From the NCBI GenBank assembly GCA_015501055.1, contig JADNYV010000890.1, forward strand, positions 1 through 13,418: a stretch of DNA of 13,418 nt, in the 5' to 3' direction. The position numbers and the translations under genes are program-made. The notes below the pieces were generated by a model. It was not told where the DNA came from, did not search any database, and was given only the letters and a program-made list of their open reading frames with translations. Of the stretch, positions 1 through 10,825 are shown one piece after another (the stretch's first letter is position 1; each line of letters opens with the position of its first letter). This DNA is from Mucidula mucida. Taxonomy: Eukaryota; Basidiomycota; Agaricomycetes; Agaricales; Physalacriaceae.

Positions 1-1
1 G

Positions 2-1386
2 GATAAACTTTCCATCGTCGTCCTGCTCAAACACCACACACTTTCCAGCGCCAAAGACAGTATAGCACCTGGCTTCATCGAGACATGGAACAGAGATGAG
101 TGATGGTGACGAGTTCGGGACATGGGCGGTGTCCTTAAGACGGAGACGGCGACGACGGCGACTAGGAAGGCGCGCTACAAATGTGGCAATGCCTCGACCA
201 GCAATCTTCCGAGAGCTACTCCCAAAACCAGTGACGTTCTGAGAGACAGAGCGATACAAGTGAAGTCGGAATCAATAGAGTGAATGTGGGTAGTGGATCC
301 AGAATTGATATAGACAGGCGGGCGTCCGGCGTGAGCTGTATCAGCTAAATACGCTCGATCAAACTCGGACCGTTGAGGAGACGGAACTGAGCCAACATCA
401 ACATCAGACGACATATACGAGGAGAAGTCAGAGTCATATTGGTCCATGGAGTCAGCTACAAAGTTTGTCTGAGAAGAGCTGGGCTGTTCGCTCTCCCTCT
501 GCTCTGCAAGATTGGACTTCTCTTTGCCTTTATTCTTGCCTCCCTTGCCCCTCTGCTTCTTCCTGCCACCACCAACCTCAGGACGATAAGCACCACCTCC
601 GGCGGACCAGCAATTGTCAATGGTATGACCACGGGGACGAGGGCAGCTGGGGTTCCGACAGTAGCGCTCCCCCTTAGCCTTGTGCGCGTTTTCGACAGCG
701 GCGAGAGCAGACTCAACAGTTTGAGCCTTGCCAGCCTTGCGAGAGCGATGGAAAGAGAGGAGGTCGGCGATGGTGTTGTCGAGAGTGATGGTTGCACTAA
801 ACTTGAAGGCAGAGATCCAAGTGTAAAATGAGGTCTGCTCATCGGCCTCAGCAGGAAGAGAAGCAGCCAGAAAAGCGGCAGTATAGTTGGTGGGGATTTC
901 GAGTCCAGTAAGCGCAAGCTTCTGGACAGCCTCCTGAAACCCAATGATGTGGGCCTCAAGATCACCGTCGAGCTCCAGTTTGTCGCACATGCGACGAAAC
1001 CAGATCATCACCGAGCCAGCGTCCTTCTGTGAATACTCGTTCTGCAACGCCTGCCACGCCGTCGCAGCGTCCTTCCCCGTGACCTTGATAGAAAGTTCCG
1101 GGGCGACGCACTTCAACAGCATGGAGCGGAGAAAATTGTCGGCACGCTTCCATCGTCGTTGCTTGGCCTTGTCAGCTGCCGGGAGCTTGATCTCCGCGGT
1201 CAGAATACCGTCGCACTCAGCCGTCGCGGCAGCCTGCAGGAACATGGTCGACCAGACGGTGAAGTTCTTCTCTCCCACGAGCACCGCGGCGGACTCGCTG
1301 GGGAAAAGCTGGGCTAGACCACGGGTCAGGTCCCAGTCGTCCGGTAATTCGGCTGGCGAGGTGGAGGACTGACCAGGGTTCGTCAT
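2..1386 (-). pseudogene. copia gag-pol polyprotein, 5' portion, frameshifted
   Basis: The ATG at 1386 opens a 403-codon frame. Residues about 35-235 read as the copia-type gag domain. A CCHC-like knuckle follows with C243, C248, H254 and C259 (spacing C-x4-C-x5-H-x4-C), then a basic Gly/Lys segment and an acidic Ser-rich segment. The protease motif at about 358-368 reads INSGSTTHI, with Asn361 where the family has the catalytic Asp. Just after residue 375 (near base 260) the frame is lost; a frame displaced by -1 continues openly from 259 to base 2. That part carries the LKDTAHVPNSSPSLISV stretch, which fits the gag-pre-integrase region. The frame change could be a one-base deletion or a programmed shift; deletion is likelier, because the catalytic residue is also lost. 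Neighbouring ORFs on the plus strand are shadows of this gene. Confidence 0.88.
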
Positions 1387-1598
1387 GATGGCAAAATGTC
1401 GAGGAAGCGAGAATGATGATGGAAAAGATGATGGGAGCGACGCGGATCGTAGTCGGACGCGTCTGCGTGATGTTCTTGAGGCGGAAAATGGGCAGGAGGA
1501 GATGTGGGGGCAGAATGGAAAATTTTAGAGGATTCGGATCGAGTCGGGACGACGAGGACTTGAGCGGCAACGTAAACGAACAGGATTACGGGGCAGCG

Positions 1599-1610
1599 GG
1601 GCCCATAACC
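1599..1610 (-). other. primer binding site, half tRNA-iMet type
   Basis: The minus strand reads GGTTATGGGCCC directly after the LTR end. This is complementary to the anticodon stem-loop of a fungal initiator methionine tRNA (GGGCCCATAACC), the priming site used by copia itself and related elements. They prime from an internal tRNA fragment, not from the 3' CCA end. Confidence 0.78.
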
Positions 1611-1637
1611 TGACGAAACCGGTACGGAAACGAGACG

Positions 1638-1713
1638 ACCTGTAACGAGGCCGTAAGTACGAGTACACGAATGGTACGAGTCGCGCCGAGCTCAGTCGTC
1701 GTAGTAAGAGACT
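1638..1713 (-). repeat. leader segment, downstream copy, intron-less (76 bp)
   Basis: This 76-bp block is identical to bases 1730-1782 joined to 1832-1854. In the downstream copy the two parts are contiguous at CTGAG/CTCGG (minus strand). It runs from AGTCTCTTACTACG at 1713 to TTACAGGT at 1638. See the upstream copy for the intervening block. Confidence 0.95.
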
Positions 1714-1729
1714 CATTGTATTACTACAT

Positions 1730-1854
1730 ACCTGTAACGAGGCCGTAAGTACGAGTACACGAATGGTACGAGTCGCGCCGAGCTACAGGACGTGTGAGAT
1801 AGAAGAAACGAGTGATATAAGTAAGGCATACCTCAGTCGTCGTAGTAAGAGACT
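1730..1854 (-). repeat. leader segment, upstream copy, with 49-nt intron-like block
   Basis: The same 76 bases as at 1638-1713 are present, but split by 49 extra bases at 1783-1831. The start at 1854 is about where transcription from the TATA box at 1887-1881 should begin. A 16-base spacer, 1714-1729, separates the two copies. Identity over 76 of 76 bases indicates a recent origin. Confidence 0.95.
1783..1831 (-). other. putative 49-nt spliceosomal intron within the LTR leader
   Basis: On the minus strand the block starts GTATGC and ends CCTGTAG, has a CTCAC branch-like motif about 12 nt before the end, is pyrimidine-rich, and is the usual length of the introns in this window (45-59 nt). It is exactly the stretch missing from the second tandem copy. 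That the block is spliced is inferred, not shown. Confidence 0.65.
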
Positions 1855-1860
1855 GAGGTA
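1829..1860. other. perfect 10-bp inverted repeat at the presumed RNA start
   Basis: TACCTCAGTC (1829-1838) is matched by GACTGAGGTA (1851-1860) with a 12-base loop. It overlaps both the presumed transcription start (about 1854) and the 5' splice site of the intron-like block (1831). In the downstream copy the outer part of the stem is lost. Confidence 0.8.
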
Positions 1861-1880
1861 CGGAAAAGGAAGGACTAAAC

Positions 1881-1887
1881 GAATATA
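1881..1887 (-). promoter_or_regulatory. TATA-like box of the retrotransposon LTR
   Basis: The minus strand reads TATATTC within CTACTATATTCG. It lies 27-33 nt before position 1854, where the repeated leader segment begins, so it fits as the core promoter element of the element RNA. Confidence 0.5.
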
Positions 1888-1980
1888 GTAGGTCCGTGAC
1901 TAAATAAGGAAATGACTGTCCATGATAGAGCCAATGCTCGTTGACCCAATACTACTCAGATTCCAACATAAGGCGCTCAC

Positions 1981-2776
1981 TATTTTGCTCTGACCATAGA
2001 GGTTCATCAACGTGAGCTTCTGCCGTTCAGGTCCGTCCCTCAACGTTTTGATGTCGAACATGCCCACATAGATAGATGGCGACGCCACGTTGACAACTCG
2101 GGGATTCTCATCAGTTTCTCTGAATGTACGCAGCAAAGTGGGGATGAGAAGTCGGGTGAGGTAGAAATGACCTAACATAAAGGATGAGACTAGACATGTC
2201 GTCTCATGGTTCCGTTTACCTAACGCGTTGACACCAAATGACATATCATGACCCGCTGGAGTTGTTTGCTCGACAGGGGGAAAACAGATTCCACTGCGCG
2301 AATGATCAGCTGTATGTCTCCAATCGTACAAACATAGAATGAACGAACCCATTGTTGAAGAGAATATGCAGATGCTTTTCCTGGCTGGAGACGAATGTTA
2401 GTCCATAACAGAAGTCAATGGAAGAATAGACGTACGACACAAATTGCTCCGCCGCTGCATTCACCGAAGCCAAATCAGCCAGGTCGAGAGGAAGAAAGAA
2501 AGCCGTCCTTCCGGTCTGCTCATGGAGATCTGCAATGGTTTCCTCGGCAATCTGCTGGTTCCTCAATGCGATATACACCCGTCCGGCATTGCGAACAAGA
2601 AGGGCTTTGACGATGTCCTTCCCGATACCAGAGCTTCCCCCAGTCACAATGGCCGTCTTTCCAGACAAGTCGGGTATGTCTTGCACGGACCATTTCGGTT
2701 TTCCAACGAAGAATGCCTGGGCAAAGAAGTCTGCAACGTCTCTGAAGGAGTCAATCGAAATATATCGTTCAAGCAT
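1981..2776 (-). pseudogene. short-chain dehydrogenase/reductase, interrupted by the retrotransposon
   Basis: This is a classical NAD(P)-dependent SDR of the retinol-dehydrogenase-like type common in fungi. Substrate is unknown. Exons are 2776-2436, 2384-2349, 2293-2220 and 2171-1981, with introns of 51, 55 and 48 nt, giving 214 residues. Visible motifs are the cofactor loop TGGSSGIG (45-52), NNG (124-126), the catalytic Ser in VVNVAS (Ser181), and YGQSK (Tyr209, Lys213). The start at 2776 is the first ATG in frame; the frame extends upstream to 2818 only through a GTG. After YGQSKI comes GTGAGC, a good 5' splice site, and 12 nt later the LTR begins. The family normally runs on for about 100 residues; those exons should lie beyond the left edge, on the far side of the element. 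Either the gene is dead or the element would have to be removed as part of one very long intron. Confidence 0.85.
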
Positions 2777-2837
2777 GAGAGGAGGAGGTAAATGAGAGGT
2801 GAGATGGACGGCGCTCACGTACTAATCCATGGGAGCC

Positions 2838-2853
2838 ATCATCCACGGATGAT
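2838..2853. other. 7-bp inverted repeat upstream of the dehydrogenase
   Basis: ATCATCC and GGATGAT face each other across two bases, about 62 nt before the dehydrogenase ATG. It could be a regulator site, but a match this short can occur by chance. Confidence 0.2.
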
Positions 2854-4803
2854 ATCAAACTTGATGCAGCTGAGTAGGCGATTGGTGACCGCCGGTGTGC
2901 CCGGTCGTTGTAGTAAGTGTAAGATCTGAGCATGAAGTTCTACTCTGATTCTTCAAGCGTAAGAGCATACGTCTCGCGAAGCGGGAGTCTCACAGGAAGG
3001 AGATCAATTAAGGGCAATGGTAAACATAAGCGTAGTATGCACCTGTGTCAAGTCTACAGAGACCATTGTCTACTGGGCAGTAGTAGATCGTTGGCCTGTA
3101 GTAGGAATATAGAACGTGCACGAGGGAAGCGCGAAAATACATTGAAATGCGTGCGGTGACTTCAAATAGGTATGGCTTCTGGTCGAAATTTCAGGATGTA
3201 GCCACACTGAGAAGCAAACGAGAGCTCACGCAGTTACTTGAACAACGCACCTGGCGAAAATAGACCTAGCGCCATCTTTGTCCTGGCCCTCAGCACGGTG
3301 CTCAAGGTGGCAGTACCGGTGTTCTAGAAGGAATGGACATCAGAGTTGTCGATGTGCTCTGTTGTAATGCCAGTAGGACGGAGGAACCCTCGCGATTCAC
3401 GTCAAAGCTCCCGAACCACGGTTCTGGCAATGCTGATACGAGGCGGCCAAGAGGGTGCTAGGGTTAGGGTTTTGTGGCTTCAGAATGGTCACGAGAATGT
3501 GAAGTGGCTATGCATTACCACCATTCGTATATTCGCGCACGTGTGGTCGCGTAGTTGTTACTTTGGACCTGGTAGCGGAATAGAGCACGTTGCTGGCAGC
3601 GGAGCCGCCCAGTTATAGCATCCCGTCGAGGCTGCCCGTGTCTTTCGCGCGCTGATCCTCCGCGCAGCTAACGAACTTGGGGCTGTTAATTGGCGCTTAA
3701 ATTTCACACATTTGAGTTGCAGCGTGCCAACATCGTCGATGGGAATATAAGTCTTAGACACACGTTAGGTTCGATAAGAAAAACCATTGAAATGGAAGTA
3801 CTCACCATGCGGTTACATGAGCGCCTAGAGTCTCCTCGTTCGACGAGTTTGTCTGTAATGGTCTCCTCATTCCGTATGTCCTAAAAAATATGTCCGATAG
3901 AAGTCGCGCCGCGTTTCTCACGTTAAAACCACGACCGGCATATCCGCCTGCAGTTTTCTCCGCCCACGCTGTCAGGACCATTGTCATCCGCATTCCATAG
4001 TCACTGGCCAGTCCGGTGGACATCGCAAAACCAGAACGACGGTATATCTCCAGTGTCTTGGTCACATTCCTCCATTCCCAGCCTTGACAGGCCAATACGT
4101 TCGCCAGACAACGTCAGTATAACACCGAATGAATTTTGACCGACTCTCGAGAGTCTTTACGCTGCCAGGTAGCGGGTGTCTGTCTGGTAGGGGTGCTCAA
4201 AGTCCCGCCGTCCCGCCGTCGCGCCCCACTCGTTGCTTGGATGGACATTGCCAGGCAGAACACCGACAGCAAGTTACGCCGTACCAGAAGCGTGTCATGA
4301 CATTCATGAAGATATGCACAGCGTCGTCGACGTCGTACTGGGCTATGGCGCAGGCGTTGAAATTACACAGGACACTATGAATCCGACGACTCATCCAGCG
4401 AGTCCGACCTCGGAATCCGAATGCCAGAAGATAAACGAGTAAAGGAAGAAAAGCAGGATTCGATTGGCAAGGCGGAAGCGCAGGCGCACGATATTGACCA
4501 CCATAGTCGTGGTCGGAAGCAGAAGGCACAAAAGTGTCGGTCCGAAGTCTACCGGGTGCCGTACTGGTGCCGAACACCAGCTTCCTGCCAGCTTTCCAAT
4601 GGTTGTGGGCGAGTAGAAACCATTTGTCCCTGCTACATATCGTGTCCCTTCATTTATCGTCCTCAATGTTAGCGCTTGGATTAATGGTCAAAGTTCTCAG
4701 TGTACTTAACATACTGACATTTCGTGTTCACGCAGCCTTCAGCTTGCATAAAACATTGATATTTTACAAACAACGCGACAGAGGGGAACAATCCGACGAA
4801 GAG
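2854..4803. other. gene-poor stretch, nothing recognised
   Basis: No family could be recognised on either strand in nearly 2 kb. Several frames of 60-130 codons are open, but most start only at GTG or TTG and show no recognisable motif. Two frames are the least random-looking. One is on the minus strand, 4095-3802, with no ATG at its beginning. The other is on the plus strand, about 4364-4672, with an acidic Ser/Asp/Glu stretch followed by a Lys/Glu-rich part; it has an ATG at 4421. Neither is called as a gene. The left end (2854 to about 2950) would hold the dehydrogenase promoter and the right end the 3' untranslated region of the xylanase gene. Confidence 0.5.
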
Positions 4804-7768
<2,965 letters not shown>

Positions 7769-7817
7769 GATACTTGGGGAGAAGACGGCAGCTTCACCCA
7801 TTGAGGGTATTCCATCG

Positions 7818-7825
7818 CTTTAATA
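7818..7825 (-). promoter_or_regulatory. TATA-like box of the CBM1-CE15-GH10 gene
   Basis: The minus strand reads TATTAAAG about 50 nt before the ATG at 7768, the usual distance for fungal core promoters. No carbon-catabolite or xylanase-regulator site was identified with confidence. Confidence 0.4.
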
Positions 7826-7829
7826 CGCG

Positions 7830-8650
7830 ACGTTTGGTGACTGGTGAGTGATCCGTCGGTACCTGACTGTAGAACTCTGCTTGCGAGGATCTTGCGAGGA
7901 TAGCTTGAATCTAATATACGGAACGATTCTGCTATACAAAGCCCCGAAGCGACAGATGATGGGAAGCTATAGGATATTAATGAATACGACCCATGGTGGG
8001 TAGAGCTAACCGCCCTGGCTTACGGGAACGCGGCCAGTTTGACAGGAATATGCGAGACGATGCCTATGCGGGCAACCTTCGGAGCAAGCGCGTCAACGGA
8101 CGCCTGCGGGAGCAGGATGTCAAACAGAGGGACGATCATGCGAGAACCATACGATAGAGCCAAGCCCTTAGATGGCAAAGTCGAGTATTGTTTTGGGAAA
8201 GCAAAAAGCAAGAGGCAAGAAGAGGAAGCCGGACCGAGCATGCGACCATTAATGATCCTCCTCTCGTGACTGCGTCTCGTGGACCGTTTGTCGATTATCA
8301 ACCACCAGCGCCCAAACCTTGTGCATTGTGTCCCGACCAGAGATCGCTGACACCCCAGGCCATGACGAGACCTACGAGATCTGGTGCACCTCCAGTGACC
8401 TCCTCGTGACAGAGGAATGTCTACTCTCTGATGCGGGCGGTCAAATACCGGATGAGTCCCTCTCGTCAGCGTTGCATCCCATGTCATTGCTGCATCCAAC
8501 ATTTCAACGTTTTCCTCGCACTGATACAAGATCTAGAACACCTGTTCTGACACCGTGGAAAATGGGTCCAATCTTTGAATTGTTGAATAATACAGGCTTC
8601 GAACTCTGTGGACGTTGACTCATCTCTTTCTTACAATGGACGTTGTGTGG
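7830..8650. other. intergenic stretch without a recognised gene
   Basis: The right end lies just past the stop of the DUF6534 gene and the left end is the promoter region of the fusion-enzyme gene. A minus-strand frame is open from about 8529 to 8020, but it begins only at TTG. Its last part, from an ATG near 8240, is hydrophobic and Pro-rich; I do not recognise it and cannot join it to plausible exons. Plus-strand frames here show no family feature. Confidence 0.45.
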
Positions 8651-10152
8651 TTAATCAAGGACACCTATTCTCGCCTTCTCTGTAGCTGTTCCCACTTCCG
8701 TTTGCCTTTCTTCGCGATCAACAACACTGTGATTATCAAGGTCCTGGGCAACGTCAGTTTCTCGCTTCAAGCTGAACAGAGACAAATCTACCTGAAGCAT
8801 CATACTATCGCCGACTGTTGTCGTCATTTCGGTCGTGCACGTCACGTCGAGTCTGTAGTCGGGCCTCTCAAATTTCGGCTTGCGGTTTACATCCTCGTCG
8901 GCCCAGAACGCGCTTTGTGCGTGAACAACGACATCGTGGGCTTGTCGCATGGGATTACGGTAGTTGAGTGTTGCCATGAGCATGTTCGAGTATCTAGATC
9001 AGAATCAGCCTTTGTGTCCGTACATCCAGGTCACGCACAGTTTTCCTAGCATAAGGAAGAGAATGAGGTGAAAGTTATACTGGTGTGTACTGAGAAACAG
9101 GGCTAGTTCTGTAATGGCTCCCAAACTCGTGATCATGCCGGTTTCCATATTGAAGCGAATGAGTTTGTTTACGAGGTCCGTCGTAGACAGGAAGCCCGAG
9201 GCGAGACCATGGCTAGCAGGTTTGCGTTTATGGAGAAGGACCACCAGCGATACCGTTATTATGAGATCGCACGCCGCGCTACCAGCCAGCCAGACCTGAT
9301 GTATGAGGGTCTTTAGTTTCCTGCCAAGATCGGAGAAACATTGCATACAGTGATCTCGTCAGAGAATTGGTACAGGTCGAGGACTAGACGACTTCCGCTG
9401 AAGTACTGCAGAAGCTCAATTGAGAAAAATGCGGGACAATCAGGGTAGCAAGGCGAACTAACAGCAATGTCAAAGTGAAACGTTGCCGTAAGTTGCATCA
9501 GCATAACCTGCAAGGCCATAATCAGTCGAAGAATATCACGAGAAGTATCGTGGTACGTACCAATTCGATGAGTCCCACCAGCCAGATGCTCTTGGACATC
9601 CGATAAATGCGCCACGCATAGAAGGACTGCGCCATCCCGCCCACTGTTGGAACGTTAGTATCATGGAAAGTACCGCGTAAGAACATATGTACTGAAGCTG
9701 GAAAGCGCTGGTAGCGGACTCCAGGACCAGTCGAACACAAGAATCGCATTGACGTCCCCCCACCTAGAACCGAAAGTCTTCCATGCGGCAATGGTCATGA
9801 GGACGGTAAAAAGCGTTTCAAGGAAGAACAGCGACCAGACTAGATCGATAAAGATTAGGTACCTTGAGACGGCGGAGATAGCTCACCCAAGATCTTCAGA
9901 GCTTTTCTGTCGTTCGGAAACTGCTCAGAGTACACGTCTAGATAAGAGTGAGCAGAAATCAAATATGAACACAGAGCAAGATACACGTACAAACTTGAAC
10001 GATGAGCACGCCATATAGGCAGTAGCTCCACATGTACCCCAAGACATACGGGCCTGTTCTACATGCGCTCAAGTATTGAACAACAACACAAAGTGTAGAA
10101 GCGCTTACATCAACGAGAGGTTCTCCACACCTGGAATCTGGAGTGGTGCCAT
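8651..10152 (-). CDS. DUF6534-family seven-helix membrane protein
   Basis: Exons: 10152-10109, 10058-9991, 9937-9887, 9839-9693, 9643-9561, 9507-9463, 9405-9349, 9295-9039, 8993-8651. Introns are 45-57 nt, several with textbook branch sites (TACTAACG in intron 4, CCTAATC in intron 3). The product is 364 residues. Seven hydrophobic segments are seen: about 18-38, 55-75, 85-112, 121-143, 166-187, 216-233 and 238-260. Family marks are VQVYVYSEQFPNDRKALK after helix 1, SFYAWRIYRMSKS after helix 3, WLAGSAACDLIIT in helix 5, then TTDLVNKLIRFNMETG, and SNMLMATLNYR after helix 7. The tail is hydrophilic and Thr/Glu-rich. The family is very common in mushrooms; its function is unknown, though a receptor-like topology is often noted. 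Within the last exon, 8791-8744 (48 nt) has GT...AG ends and a CTGAC branch motif, so a 348-residue form is possible. Confidence 0.9.
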
Positions 10153-10197
10153 CGTCTTCTCGTAGGTGATCGAGGTCGGCGACATTTAACCTCCTCA

Positions 10198-10203
10198 GTT
10201 ATA
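10198..10203 (-). promoter_or_regulatory. TATA-like box of the complete DUF6534 gene
   Basis: The minus strand reads TATAAC within GGGTATAACTGAGG, 46-51 nt before the ATG at 10152. Confidence 0.4.
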
Positions 10204-10204
10204 C

Positions 10205-10612
10205 CCGCCGCAAGTCAGGTGCGTCGCAGCTATGATAGGCGCGAAAGAGCTCCGGAGACAAACAGTCCGGAGAAGTGAGAAGGACGGATTAGCGCCCTTC
10301 TGGCGTCCATTCATGTTGCCAAACCATTTTTAAACGATATCGGCCTATCATTTCATGCCAGAATGATGCCGAGTAGTCCTCGCGGCAGCGTTTAGTGTTG
10401 GAAGCACGTTACGGTTGGTCGCTGGCCAACCTGACCAAATCGACCAGAGGAACGTGGAATAAGGAATCGTCTGAAGAAGAGAAGGAACTCACGTGAGGAC
10501 TGTGTTCAGCATTTCGGCGATATCTGTGATCGCGGTTTGCTTAGTAATACTTGCAAGCGCTTGACCTCTTACCGTGCTCTATCCAGCTACTAAAGCACCT
10601 AGCTTAAGTTAA
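10205..10612. other. intergenic stretch, nothing recognised
   Basis: Apart from the DUF6534 promoter at the left end, no frame or motif could be assigned on either strand. CTCCGGA (10250-10256) and TCCGGAG (10266-10272) form a short inverted repeat of no clear meaning. Confidence 0.45.
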
Positions 10613-10802
10613 CGGTTCTTTGAGGTCATCGCTCTCACTATCCGAGTGAAGGGCGTCTGGAAAAGGGGACGCGCACTCGCAGACCAGTCAATGAAAGCAG
10701 TCCAAAAGGTTGGCGAGGAGGTTGGCATCAAGAATCGTGTTGGTACGCGCTGCTATATACTTGCCCCCCCGGTATTCAAGCTGGGTCCAGGGAACTTCTA
10801 TG
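10613..10802 (+). pseudogene. fragment of an NAD(P)-binding (epimerase/NmrA-like) protein
   Basis: A plus-strand frame is open from 10613 (just after TAA at 10610) to TGA at 10823. The part from about 10691 reads MKAVQKVGEEVGIK, then CYILAPPVFKLGPGNFYG. This resembles the region of atypical extended SDR/NmrA-like proteins in which a helix ending in E-x-G-V is followed by a strand of the type KTYIL-x-PP-x-x-YG-x-G-x-G. GTATTC right after 10802 could be a 5' splice site, but no matching downstream exon, and no N-terminal Rossmann motif upstream, could be found. It is best read as a decayed remnant. The assignment rests on about 45 residues and could be wrong. Confidence 0.38.
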
Positions 10803-10825
10803 GTATTCTTTCGCGTTCATGTTGA

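Larger units (their letters stand above)
1..1968 (-). mobile_element. Ty1/copia-type LTR retrotransposon, 5' part; runs off the left edge
   Basis: Read on the minus strand, the order is LTR (1968 to 1611), primer binding site (1610 to 1599), a leader of about 210 nt, then gag from 1386 and the start of protease/pol down to base 1. The copia assignment rests on a gag protein with a zinc knuckle, a protease-like motif after it, a gag-pre-integrase-like stretch, an LTR starting TGTTGGAAT, and a half-tRNA-iMet primer site. Integrase, reverse transcriptase, RNase H and the 3' LTR would lie left of the window. The coding part is damaged, so this copy is probably not autonomous. The host site is an intron of a dehydrogenase gene; the five bases flanking the LTR (1969-1973, CCTTA on the minus strand) are the presumed target duplication, which cannot be confirmed without the other end. 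Confidence 0.88.
1611..1968 (-). repeat. 5' long terminal repeat of the copia element (358 bp)
   Basis: The LTR is read from TGTTGGAAT (1968 downward) to TCA (1613-1611), ending directly against the primer binding site. TG...CA ends and this start are typical of copia LTRs. A TATA-like box is at 1887-1881, followed about 27-33 nt later by a tandemly repeated segment. The right boundary is inferred from the TG start and from where dehydrogenase coding sequence stops; with no 3' LTR in the window it could move by some bases. The left boundary is firmer because it abuts the primer site. Confidence 0.72.

Noticed and set aside
439..1372. Plus-strand and alternate minus-strand frames over the gag region
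   Set aside because: They overlap a well-supported gag frame and lack any domain features.
1611..1715. A short LTR of only 105 bp starting TGAGTCTC at 1715
   Set aside because: This would leave the TATA box, the upstream leader copy and the TGTTGGAAT start outside the LTR and unexplained; the 358-bp LTR accounts for all of them.
2777..2818. Longer N-terminus of the dehydrogenase starting at 2818
   Set aside because: The codon there is GTG, not ATG; the first in-frame ATG is at 2776. An ATG further upstream (ATGGATTAG) meets a stop at once, and splicing around it gave no workable frame.
3459..3473. Telomere-like TTAGGG sequence (TAGGGTTAGGGTTTT)
   Set aside because: Only about two units; too short to indicate a telomere or a former chromosome end.
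3802..4095. Minus-strand open frame of 97 codons
   Set aside because: It opens with TTG, has no recognisable motif, and no splice extension gave a family match.
8020..8529. Minus-strand open frame of 169 codons as a gene
   Set aside because: It starts at TTG and its middle part is Arg/Ser-rich as expected of non-coding GC-rich DNA; only the last third looks protein-like, and no exons could be joined to it.
10250..10272. CTCCGGA/TCCGGAG inverted repeat as a regulatory site
   Set aside because: Short, also reads as a direct repeat of TCCGGAGA, and no gene context supports a role.
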